This document shows positions 50,766 through 60,700 of a DNA stretch of 64,000 nucleotides, in pieces. The stretch comes from Drosophila pseudoobscura (Eukaryota > Arthropoda > Insecta > Diptera > Drosophilidae), in NCBI RefSeq assembly GCF_009870125.1, contig NC_046683.1, positions 12,719,001-12,783,000 on the forward strand, given 5' to 3'. A program made the position numbers and the translations under genes. The notes beneath the pieces were generated by a model. That model did no database searches, was not told where the DNA came from, and saw only the letters and a program-made list of their open reading frames with translations. How positions within the stretch are numbered: position 1 is the stretch's first letter; every line of letters begins with the position of its first letter.

Positions 50766-50843
50766 GAACCCAAACCGTGGATTGGTTTCGACAACAAGGA
50801 CTTTGACTATGACAACCATGGGAGAGGCTACGCCAGCTACTAG
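50766..50843 (+). pseudogene. Orphan terminal exon, left copy (25 codons)
   Basis: A CCTAG acceptor is followed by a 25-codon frame starting EPKPWIGFDNKDF and ending GRGYASY, then TAG. Codon use is C-rich at third positions, as in true fly exons, and AATAAA follows at 50934-50939. No upstream exon is visible, because the 16 kb on its 5' side is satellite. It is therefore the 3' end of an unidentified gene, or a fragment captured with it. An almost identical inverted copy lies at 52333-52410. Confidence 0.55.
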
Positions 50844-51275
50844 ATTTTAGAAAGATATCGTTGTTTTTAGGTTTAAGATAGGTACTAATGTTTTCCACTT
50901 GTTTATTTATTTATACTAAGCTAAGTTTTGATCAATAAAACTATTGAAAAATCATCCTTGCTGTATTCTGTATTGGGGAAACTGTCCCGATTACAAAAAG
51001 GCGTGTCACGCCCTGATCGGTTCACAAATAGCGGAGAAAACTAAATTTTGTTGATTGGGGAAAAGGTCCTTGATCCTTGATAAGGACTCCATCAAATCAG
51101 GGACATTTTTTCAATTACAGGAAGCCATCGTACGCCCAGATCAGCCCACAAACAGCGCAGAAAACTGAATATGTATAGTTGGGGTTGCTGAAGTCCTTGC
51201 CGAAGGATCAAGGACAATTTTCTGATCCCGGTGGGCCATGGCAGGTCCCGTTCGGGTCACAAATAAGGGAGAAAA
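50771..51275 (+). repeat. Left arm of ~503-bp inverted repeat
   Basis: It contains most of the orphan exon, its 3'UTR with AATAAA (50934-50939), and degenerate repeat units carrying GTCCTTGATCC...AAGGAC dyads. The right arm (52403-51901) matches in reverse complement with only about four or five differences seen, near 50973, 51123, 51244 and 51251. The inverted duplication is therefore recent. Confidence 0.9.
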
Positions 51276-51437
51276 GAGTCGCGTCAAATGGCTGAGATAC
51301 CAGGCGAACAGAAATCAGCAGCAAGTAACTGCAGAAAATGAAAAAAAGTTGCATACTTTTGGGGACCCAAAAAATTAAAAAAAGCTACCTTCTACTGATT
51401 TCTGTTCGCCTGGTATCTCAGCCATTTAACGCGACTC
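51276..51437. mobile_element. 162-bp foldback element with 43-bp inverted ends
   Basis: Positions 51276-51318 and 51395-51437 are inverted copies with a single mismatch, both beginning GAGTCGCGT when read inward. The 76-base loop is A-rich. The element sits exactly at the inner edge of the left arm and is missing at the edge of the right arm, so it looks inserted. The family is not identified; a MITE-like or foldback element is the simplest reading. Confidence 0.6.
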
Positions 51438-51900
51438 TATTCTTTTTGTACGGTGGCGCTCCCATCGGTGATTTCTTGAACTACATTTTTAAAGCTAGCT
51501 ACGAGCCAGTTTTGTTTTCTCCGTTATTTGAGGCCCGATCGGGACATGCGACGGCTACCTGTGTTCGGAATAACATTCTTGATTTGATGCATTTGGTCCT
51601 TATCAAAGACCAAGGATCAAGGATGTCTTCTCTAGACATATATACATACATATCTCGTTTTCTCCCTTATTTGTGGCCTGAGTGGAAGGTGCCCTGGCCC
51701 ACCGTGATCAGAAAAATGTCCTTGATCCTTCGTTAAGGACTCCAACGACCCCAACCATACATATTTAGCTTTCTCGGCTATTTGTAGAGCGATCGAGACT
51801 TGCGACGTGCTTCCTGTGTTCGGAATAGCATCCTTGATCTAATACAGTCCTTATCAAGGACCAAGGATCAAGCATATTTTCACCAGACATATACATATTA
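51438..51900. repeat. Degenerate ~120/245-bp repeats between the arms
   Basis: Two alternating unit types recur: the TGTGTTCGGAATA type and the CCC(A/T)GGCCCACCG type at ~243-252-base intervals (51519 and 51771; 51658 and 51901). Each has TTTTCTCC.TATTTGTGG..CGATC and GTCCTT...AAGGA dyads. The same units continue into both arms. Their CGATC-GGGCGTG..CACGCC segment resembles the TCGACTATTTATGGACCGATCAG segment of satellite units, which suggests a shared origin. Confidence 0.65.
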
Positions 51901-52403
51901 TTTTCTCCCTTATTTGTGACCCGATCGGGACGTGCCATGGCCCACCGGGATCAGAAAATTGTCCTTGATCCTTCGGCAAGGACTTCAGCAACCCCAACTA
52001 TACATATTCAGTTTTCTGCGCTGTTTGTGGGCTGATCTGGGCGTACGATGGCCTCCTGTAATTGAAAAAATGTCCCTGATTTGATGGAGTCCTTATCAAG
52101 GATCAAGGACCTTTTCCCCAATCAACAAAATTTAGTTTTCTCCGCTATTTGTGAACCGATCAGGGCGTGACACGCCTTTTTGTAATCGGGACAGTTTTCC
52201 CAATACAGAATACAGCAAGGATGATTTTTCAATAGTTTTATTGATCAAAACTTAGCTTAGTATAAATAAATAAACAAGTGGAAAACATTAGTACCTATCT
52301 TAAACCTAAAAACAACGATATCTTTCTAAAATCTAGTAGCTGGCGTAGCCTCTCCCATGGTTGTCATAGTCAAAGTCCTTGTTGTCGAAACCAATCCACG
52401 GTT
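51901..52403 (-). repeat. Right arm of ~503-bp inverted repeat
   Basis: Reverse complement of 50771-51275, with AATAAA on the minus strand at 52242-52237 and the second copy of the orphan exon at its outer end. Beyond the arm both sides continue as satellite, but with different A/B unit order. Only the core is collinear. Confidence 0.9.
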
Positions 52404-52410
52404 TGGGTTC
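52333..52410 (-). pseudogene. Orphan terminal exon, right copy (25 codons)
   Basis: Mirror copy of the exon at 50766-50843, with the same acceptor (CCTAG), the same 25 codons and stop. On its 5' side (right) is inverted satellite of type B. No upstream exon is visible. It could be a second gene end or a duplicated fragment. Confidence 0.55.
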
Positions 52411-53598
52411 CTAGGATCCTGAGAGAGTAGGTCCTTCACCAATCTGGCCCTATTTGTCCAAGATATAGCCTTCCGAAGATTTGGATTTGCGTATCTTTGA
52501 AATACTGGTTTTTTCTACAAGCTATATCTCGACTAAAAAGCTGCCGATCTGGTCGGGGCATGTCTTTCCGTGATCGGGAAAGTCCTGCAAATCGACTGCC
52601 ATTGGAAAAAAAGACATCAATTTTTTCACGATTTTCGCAAAAAATCATGATGGTTACATCATTAAATTTTCAAAAAATCGGCCTCATTTTCGAAGTCGAG
52701 ATTTTGATGCCAATCGACGGTTTGGGTTCCTGGGATCCTGAGAGAGCAGGTCCTTCACCGATCTGGCCCTATTTGTCCAAGATATAGGCTTCCGAAGATT
52801 TGGATTTGCGTGTCTTTGAAATACTAGTTTTTTCTACAAGCTATATCTCGACTATTTATGGACCGATCAGTGCGTGGCATGTCTTGTCGTGATCGGGAAA
52901 GTCCTGCAAATCGACTGCCATTGGAAAAAAGGACATCAATTTTTTCACGATTTTCGCAAAAAATCATGATGGTTACATCATTAAATTTTCAAAAAATCGG
53001 CCTCATTTTCGAAGTCGAGATTTTGATGCCAATCGACGGTTTGGGTTCCTAAGATCCTGAGAGAGTAGGTCCTTCGCCGATCTGGCCCTATTTGTCCAAG
53101 ATATAGCCTTCCAAAGATTTGGACTTCCGTATCTTTGATATACTAGTTTTTTTCTTCAAGCTATATCTCGACTGAAAAGCTGCCGATCTGGTCGTGGCAT
53201 GTCTTTCCGTGATCGGGAAAGTCCTGAAAATCGACTGGGTTCTCAGGATCCTGAGAGAGTAGGTCCTTCACCGATATGGCCCTATTTTTCCAAGATATAG
53301 CCTTCCAAAGATTTGGATTTGCGTATCTGTGAAATACTGTTTTTTTTCTTCAAGCTATATCTCGACTATTTATGGACCGATCAGTGCGTGGCATGTCTTG
53401 TCGTGATCGGGAAAGTCCTGCAAATCGACTGCCATTGGAAAAAAGGACATCAATTTTTTCACGATTTTCGCAAAAAATCATGATGGTTACATCATTAAAT
53501 TTTCAAAAAATCGGCCTCATTTTCGAAGTCGAGATTTTGATGCCAATCGACGGTTTGGGTTCCTAGGATCCTGAGAGAGTAGGTCCTTTGCCGATCAG
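52411..53598. repeat. Satellite block 4, inverted orientation
   Basis: Five to six A and B units in the opposite orientation to blocks 1-3, with B segments at about 52590-52730, 52900-53045 and 53420-53565. Several units carry private changes (TTTTTTTCTTCAAGC near 53150 and 53345), so this side is more diverged than the left side. The block stops abruptly at CCGATC (53591-53596), where an unrelated coding exon begins. Confidence 0.92.
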
Positions 53599-53721
53599 GC
53601 GCCGTTCAGCTGGTGGACAGGCTTCATCGAGCGCACACTCGCTCATATGAACCGGAATACCAGGAGAGTGACGTCGCATGAGATCTTCCTGGCCATCGGA
53701 GTGTGCGGCCTCCTAAAATGA
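53599..53721 (+). pseudogene. Orphan 3' exon, 40 codons plus stop
   Basis: After a GATCAG acceptor-like junction the frame begins APFSWWTGFIERTLAHMN and ends FLAIGVCGLLK, then TGA. Codon use is strongly biased to C/G third positions, and the sequence is not repetitive. AATAAA follows only 15 bases after the stop (53737-53742), typical of a compact gene end. Its 5' side is cut directly by satellite, so it is either the last exon of a gene whose other exons lie outside or were lost, or a remnant cut off when the array formed. The protein is not recognised. Confidence 0.5.
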
Positions 53722-54090
53722 ATGGTATGCTGTTTAAATAAAGGGGGCTTAATAGGGCTAAGTTCGTACGGTATATTTTAAAAACGAGACAGTGTATTTC
53801 GGTATATTTCTATGAGCCAGACGTTTATAATCCAACGAAAAAATGAGTCGTAATTTTGAATGTGCTACAGAAAACAGTGGATTCTTTAGTAGATAATTTT
53901 ATCTGTTAGTGGAGTTTCTTTTATATTAAATTAATTGAGGGGCCCAATATAAGGCTCGTATTTTGTACTCGTTGCATTTTCCGGGCCGTTTTGCCTCTTG
54001 TCCATACCCACTTTTTCCTTCCATGATGTAGCAAATGTGTAGTTAACAACTACATCACATCTAAACAACACACCTTGCCCAGCTTGTCCA
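53722..54090. other. Spacer with two motif-6-like sites
   Basis: GGTATATTTT (53771-53780) and CGGTATATTT (53801-53810) resemble Ohler motif 6, an element of broadly active fly promoters. There is no coding sequence. Which transcript they might serve is unclear. Confidence 0.35.
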
Positions 54091-54093
54091 CCT

Positions 54094-54103
54094 TGATCGA
54101 TAG
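54094..54103 (+). promoter_or_regulatory. DRE-like site upstream of the harmonin-like gene
   Basis: TGATCGATAG matches the DRE core and stands just before a stretch with the character of a long 5' leader. It is a plausible promoter element for the rightward gene. Confidence 0.4.
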
Positions 54104-54712
54104 ACCGGCGGTTACTAAGCGGCACTTCAAAAACTCGGCTTTGGCTGCGCGGTTCGTTTCGCTGTACACACGTTTCGCGGGCTACCGTCTACACATGACA
54201 ATTCGTAAACAGTAAACATAAGAAATATTGCGCCGGTGTATAGTGTTTTTAAGTGCAATAATAACCGCATTACGTGCACACGCACTTTTCTGACTGATAT
54301 TTTTTTTTTCTTTGCTGTGCAACTGTTGTTCCGTTTCGTGGAAAGGAAAGGCACATCGAAAGTGTTTCAATTTTTCACTGCACCTGTCCTGTCTGTCGTC
54401 TCACCTGAGCGCGCTCGCACTTCAAGCCACAAAAGTGTAAAGTGCATGCGGCAGCAGTAGCCTCTGCGATCTTTTTGTTGTTATTCGCGTCGCTGATTCT
54501 GCGATCCCCGCGCCGCCAGCCCCGTCGCCGCCGCGAATCCAACAACAGATTCTCCGAAGCAAGAATTTGCGCGCTTCTTTGTGATTGTTGCCGCGCTCTA
54601 ATTGCAAGAGTTTCGCGTGTGTTGCTCTTTGGTTTTTGTTTTGTTTTTGTTTGGCTCTTCTTAACATTAATACTTGTGCTTCTTTTGGACGCCCCACCGC
54701 ACTGCAAATGAG
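54104..54712 (+). other. Probable 5' leader exon of the harmonin-like gene
   Basis: Mixed-composition DNA ending in CAAATGAG|GTAAAT, a good donor at 54713. Splicing to the acceptor at 63208 would turn the ATG at 54708 into a four-residue upstream ORF (ATG AGC AGC CTG-type ending in TGA), not the PDZ frame. The exon would therefore be untranslated with respect to the PDZ frame. The assignment to this gene is inferred from strand and position. Confidence 0.35.
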
Positions 54713-57700
54713 GTAAATACATATACATTGCATTGTATACATATATGCAAGCCATTGGGATGTTCAATGCCTGTGTGTTCTGGCGTGAGTGTGTGTGAGT
54801 TCGAGAGTGTAATGTGACGCTTTATTTTGCCGTTGCTTGGCAGCCTCCTCCTTCCGCCAAACCGTTGGTAGGTATGTGTGTGTGTGTCTGCGCTTGTGTG
54901 TGTGTTTAAGCTGCTTAACGGGCGACACAATTTGTGAGAGAGCCGAGAGAGAGATATTATTAATAAATAATGCGTTAATTGTGCCGCGGCCTTCAATTGT
55001 TGTGACTCTTATTTCTGCTTTTGTTGTGTCTTGTTTTGCTCTAAATATTTGTAAAGTCTAGCTCAAACGAAGAGACCAAGAAGAAAAGAAAGAGCAGAGG
55101 AAAGTTCTGCCTGTATGTGTATTCCTGTCGCTCTTAGGTAGGGATGCGAGTGAAATGCCTGTCACCCTTATCTCCGAGAAACGGACGGTAAGCAAAAGTT
55201 TTCACTGTGTCTCTCTCTTTTTCTCTCTCCGAAAGAACCGCGGGAGAGTGGTCGTTTCTCTGGCTGTCCCTTTTGAACAAGGACCCCTCGGTTTGGGTTT
55301 CCACTGCTTGTCCCTAAAGGAAAAAAGCAGTACGACTCTCTCTATCTCTCACATTTTCTCGGCCTCAGGATATAGCGGGGCATAGCTCTCTGTTTGAGCT
55401 CTCATATTAGAAAAATGAGGAAGAAAGTTCCCTGTTGCCGGAAGAAAGTTTTCCCGTACTGTCTTTCTGCCATTCCCTGTCCCTGTCTCTCCCACTACCC
55501 CCCATTATGATTGAACATCTGAATGACTGATTGATCATTGCAGCGACACCAATCTCTTATGCAATCCCCGCCAGCAATTGGGCATTCGAGAGGAGGCGAG
55601 GGATAGTGAGAGCACCTGGCCGGCCGAAAACGCCTGTGGTGAGGCATGAGGCAGCCAGCGGCAGGGGCAGCGGCAGTGGCGGCGGCAACGGAGACTTTCA
55701 AATGACTGAAGCCTGAGTTGTGGGCCAATCGGTTAATTGCATTTCCTGGCCAGAGCACAAGCCCCGTCATCCCCATCATCGTAATCATCATCATCGTTGT
55801 GGTTCCCATCATGATGAGGCGTTAATTGTGGTTTAATTACCCGGACAGTTGCCTGCGGAATGGCCTAACAGCCGCAACCGCAGCCGCAGTTGCAGTTGCA
55901 GTTGCAGTTTTGGTTGCAAATTGCAAAATGCAAAATGGAAAATGCCAATTCAAGTTGCGCGTATCTCATATATACACAAAATTGAAATTATAATGCAGAA
56001 AACTGAGGCTGCCTGCCGCCTGCGGCTGCCCAAGGCACATACACACACACACACAGGCAGTGCCACTGCCACAGAGCCAGAGCCAGGCTCCTTTTGTAAC
56101 CCAAGCCATCGAGGACGGGCTCCAGCTCTTGGCCTGGGCAACCAGTTCGCCTCGCCGCCCAGTTAGCCTCAAATGGCATTTCTGCCAGGCGGACAGACGG
56201 ACGGACAGGCGGACAGACAGACAGACAGGCAGGCGGCGGCGGCGACTCTCGGACTGGTTGGATTTTCTTGGCTGCTTGTCTGGCATTTGTAGGATAAGCC
56301 AAGCCGCCTTTCCAGTCAGCCTTCCTGCCTTCTTGGCCCCCTCCGCCCAATAAACAAACGACTGCTGGCTAAGCGGCGGCGGCTGCTGCTGTTGCTGATG
56401 TTAATTTTTATAATCGGTATTTGTAGACCATTTTGGAGGGCCCAGAAGAACCCCCTAGATCCCCAGGCAGATCCAGTTACCGAGTTTACCAGTTTTCCCA
56501 GTGCTACACAGTTGTGGCTCTTGGATTTTGGTATTATATGTTGTGTTGTCTAACGATCTACTAACTTTCATAGCAATAAAAAAGAAGATGTCTTTGCAGG
56601 AGAGAAAAATGGCCTGGACAACTTTCGCTGCAGCAGAAGTCGGCCTGGCCTGCCTTCCGCAGCATCTGAGGCTCTCCTCTGTCGAAATGATGATCTGCAG
56701 ATGGTCTGCAGCCAGCAGCCACCAGCTAGCAGCCAGCAGCCGCGCCCTGCCAATCCAGTTTCTGGTGCAGCTTCAACGCCAACTTCCACTCCCCCGCCTG
56801 CTGCAAGACTCTTGGCAGCTGGGCCTCCTCCATGTGGCAGCTGCTGCTGCTGCGCGTGGGCCCAACAGAGGAGGCACTACTTCAATTAAAACAACTGCCA
56901 ACTGCCAACTGCAACTGCCACTGCCACAGAAATGAAACCGAAACCGAAACAGCGACGAACGAAACATCAATTTATGCAAAACAATTCAATTTTTGCGCCG
57001 CCATTCAGCGGTCATTTACCTGTGCATTAGGGCCAACCGAAACGTACTTGAAAGCCAGTGTTTCGTGTCACGCCTCGAAAGCAAAAGCCAAAGCAAAGCG
57101 ACAGCCGTGTTGCTGCAACGTTTCACACGCTGCAAGAGTGGGTGGGTGGGTAGCAGCAGCTGCAACGTCGTCTGCCACAGCAGGTGTGTGGGAATCTTGG
57201 CCAAAATAGCAAAAGTTCAATAGCAGCCACACAGTCAGCCAACAGTTGATTGAAGAGGCGATTGTTGCTGCCACAAGGCAGCTGGTGGCGCTGCTCGCAC
57301 TGGTGGCGCCTGTGGCAGAGCCAATTTCCAGCTGACGCAATACGGCGTAGAGTGTCTCTTTGAGCTCATCTGCCGCTCATCTGGCACGCAATCACAGAAA
57401 AAAAGCTCTGAATGATTCGAGGCGCAAAATGTAAATTGTTTTCAGTGGTTGATGATTACCCGCAAGAGCTGTTGCCACATGCCACACACACACACACACA
57501 CAGACATGTGGGGCTTTCAATAGTAAATGGAGATCTGAAGATTGAGATGGGCCTACCATCCAAGGGCCAGGCATTGCATAAGGCCAGCCATTGCCGCTAT
57601 CCTAATTGGCTGAAGGTGAAAGCCAAGGAGCCATACCCAGAGGTAGAGCCAATCCTTGGCGCATTGTTAATGTTCTGCAATTAAAATGAGGCAGAGTAAA

Positions 57701-60700
57701 AGTTTGTGCCCCCAGCTTTCTCCCAGACGAAGGAGCCCCGTTGTTGCAGCTGCCACACAGAGGAGACGCTTCCTTGCACACGACAACAGCAACAGCAGCG
57801 GCAGCGGCAGCGGCAACACCAACAGCAGAGGCAACCGCTTTGGTATTTATGGAGTCGACTGGCTGCTGGCATCACGATTATGGCCATGGCTGGGCTCTGG
57901 CTCTGTCTCTGGCTATGGCGCATCCTCCTCCTGTCTTCTGTCTTCTGTGTGCTTTCTGTTGTCTGCTGTCTGCTGTTTGGTGGCATAACCCACGTTTGAC
58001 ATTGCCTGCAAATTTGGCGATAAGCAACACACACACACACGAAAGAGGAGTTTCACCAGAAAAATGCCTTCCTGGGGACACACGAGGCAGCGCCAGAGAC
58101 AGAGCCAGATGGATTTGGGTATGGAATGGGGCACTTAGATTATCGACAATTTGTCACGTTGTCAGTCGTGCGTTTGCCTGATTGCAGCCAGGCAGCCTGG
58201 CTGCCAGGCAGCATCATCGGCGGAAGTAAAAGCATTGAAAGAGGCACACAGGTGCACCACAGCCAAAGACTGAGCCTCTGAGGATCTCCAATGCGATAGA
58301 TGCGCATTCACGTGTCTGCTGTCTGGTGTCTGTTGTCTGGACAGAAAATTCAACAGAAATTTCTCTTTTATTTATTGTAATTTCATTTGGCAGCCAGCCA
58401 AGCCGAACCGAACCGAACCCCCTGCAAGTATGGAAATTATTTGTGTTTGAAAATCATCTCAAGGGAAAATACGTATAAGAAATACGTGCAAATATTCGCC
58501 TTTGCTCTGCTTCAGACACGTGAGCAATTAAAACGTGATTAATGATAAGCCCACTCACTACCATCCCCCCTCTTCACCCACTAATAATGGAGACGACACC
58601 CAGACTCAGAGGCACTCCAGCAGCAATCGTTAAAGCAGATCAACAAAAGACTTGGACAGCAAACGCGATGATGATGGAATGCTATTCGACATTCGACGGT
58701 CGACATGGGGGACAAGAGGGGCCCCCTCTGCCCCTTGGCATCTCTAAACCCCGCCATTTCGCATTTCGGCCTGAGAGGAGTCTCACCTTGCAACGTTTTC
58801 ATATTGATTGTTTGCTACAGAATCGATGCACAGCTCCGGCCCAGCTTCAATCCTTTCCTACACTCGAAAAGAAAGCTGCGATCTGCAACGATCTTATTCG
58901 GCATTCGGTATACTAGAAGCCCAATCGTAACAGGTAAATACCTGTAATTCAATGACATTGCAGGCCCACTTATCCCACATCCGTCTGCAATTTATCAGCG
59001 TGAGATTGATGGCAATTATCGGAGCAAGTCCGAACAGAGGAGCCTGCATGCTGCATGCTGCATGCTGCCTTTGGATTGACTCCACCTTCAATACCCCCCC
59101 ATCGAGGCATTGCTGAAAGACCTGAGCAGCTACCTGAAGGTATCCGTTTATCGATCAGGCAGGCGGAATGCCGTCCCGCCACTCCGTTTCGGTTGCTGGT
59201 GCTGTCGTTTCAACACTTAATAATAGAAAGAGAGCCGCAGTGGGGCAGCAACAGATATAATAATTATAATGATAATCCATTTCTGTGGCCGCAACAAATT
59301 ATTTGGCAGTTACAATTAAGTTTCAACAAACAACTGCAGCTACAACAGAGCTACAGCTACAGTCATAGCATTTTCTGCCCCCAAACGAAAGTCCGACTCT
59401 TTGACGGCCTTTCACCTGCGCGCGGCATCGTCCAACTGCTCCACCCCTCAACTTGACCCCTCCCTGCCCCGCTCCAATTAGTTCTAATGAGTTGTTGCTG
59501 CTCGCTGCTTGCTGCTTGCTTCTTGCTGTGGCATCTACATACACTTCCTGTCACGCCTCTGCGGCACTTTGTTGACACTTTCCGTACGGTTTCCGTTTGG
59601 CAATTGCTCAGCTCTCGGCTCTCGTCTTTCGGCTTTCGGGTTGAAATTTAATTGAAAAAGTGCTGAGGCAGGCACCAGAAAAAACCCAAGCTGCTTTGAC
59701 CATTGGCTGCTGATTATTACTTTTATTTCCATGCACAATTTTTATGCTCAACATTTCCCCAGAAGAGCCCGCAAGAAGTGTCTCGCTAGGGAAAACCAAA
59801 CAACAAAAAAAGAAAGGCGGTTTCGGACTCGTGGCCGCAGCTCTAAATACTTTTTTGGTGAAAGATATTTAAAGATTGTTTTCCCGAATTAGAGATAGTA
59901 TCGTTCAAGCGTGAATGTCAGTCCAAAACAGCTAATTTTCTTTATTCAAGCAGTTCAATATATGTAACACTACAAATTTAAAGACATCTACTAGTTGTAA
60001 TCCACGTCATTCAAAGAAGATTGGTGCTCCAACCTGCTCCTAGTGCTCCTTTGCTCCGAGAAGCGAACTCCCAAATACATTGATGCTCGACTCTAAACTG
60101 GGACCAGAAACAAAATACATGTCGTTTGCGTGACTCGAGTAAGGGCATACAGTGCATACATTCTCTTTAGAAGTGGACATGAATTCTTGTGCAAACCTAC
60201 ACTCAAATCCACAATACCCTGGATTGAATCGAGGGTATCTCCAACATTGTTTCTTGTTTGATTTCATGTTTTGCATGTCATCTGCCTAAGCAGCAGAAAC
60301 GTAGCAATTATTTGAGGAGTGTTGCTTCTGTCTTGTCTGCTGCTGGACATGGACTTTCTCTGTGTAAGTTTTTTGATAATTCGAGATGTTGTCTCGGTCT
60401 CGGTCCAGCATCGCAGTTCCAGTTTTCAGTTCATGTGAGTGTTTTCTTTTGCTGGAAGCTCACGTAGCATTACAATGTTGTTCGTTCTCTCTCTGCCACG
60501 CCCTCTGCGGGCATTACGAGCACTGCGTGACAAGAGCGTTAAGTGTTTTCCCATTGCCCCATTCAGATCCGACATTCGTTGGACTCGCATTAGCAACGAT
60601 TCTCTTTAAATTGATAATCACGCTCCTCCACTGTGCTGAACATTCTGTGCTGGTCTTGTACGGGCTTTGTTTCATTTTCATTTCTTTTGATTGCAAAGAG

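Noticed and set aside
51338..51736. 132-codon ORF in the spacer of the inverted repeat
   Set aside because: It starts in the loop of the foldback element and runs through degenerate repeats, with no domain. It is not a transposase.
57741..58181. Ala/Thr-rich 146-codon ORF
   Set aside because: It is produced by CAG/CGGCAG simple repeats inside the presumed intron and lies in a region with several equally long overlapping frames.
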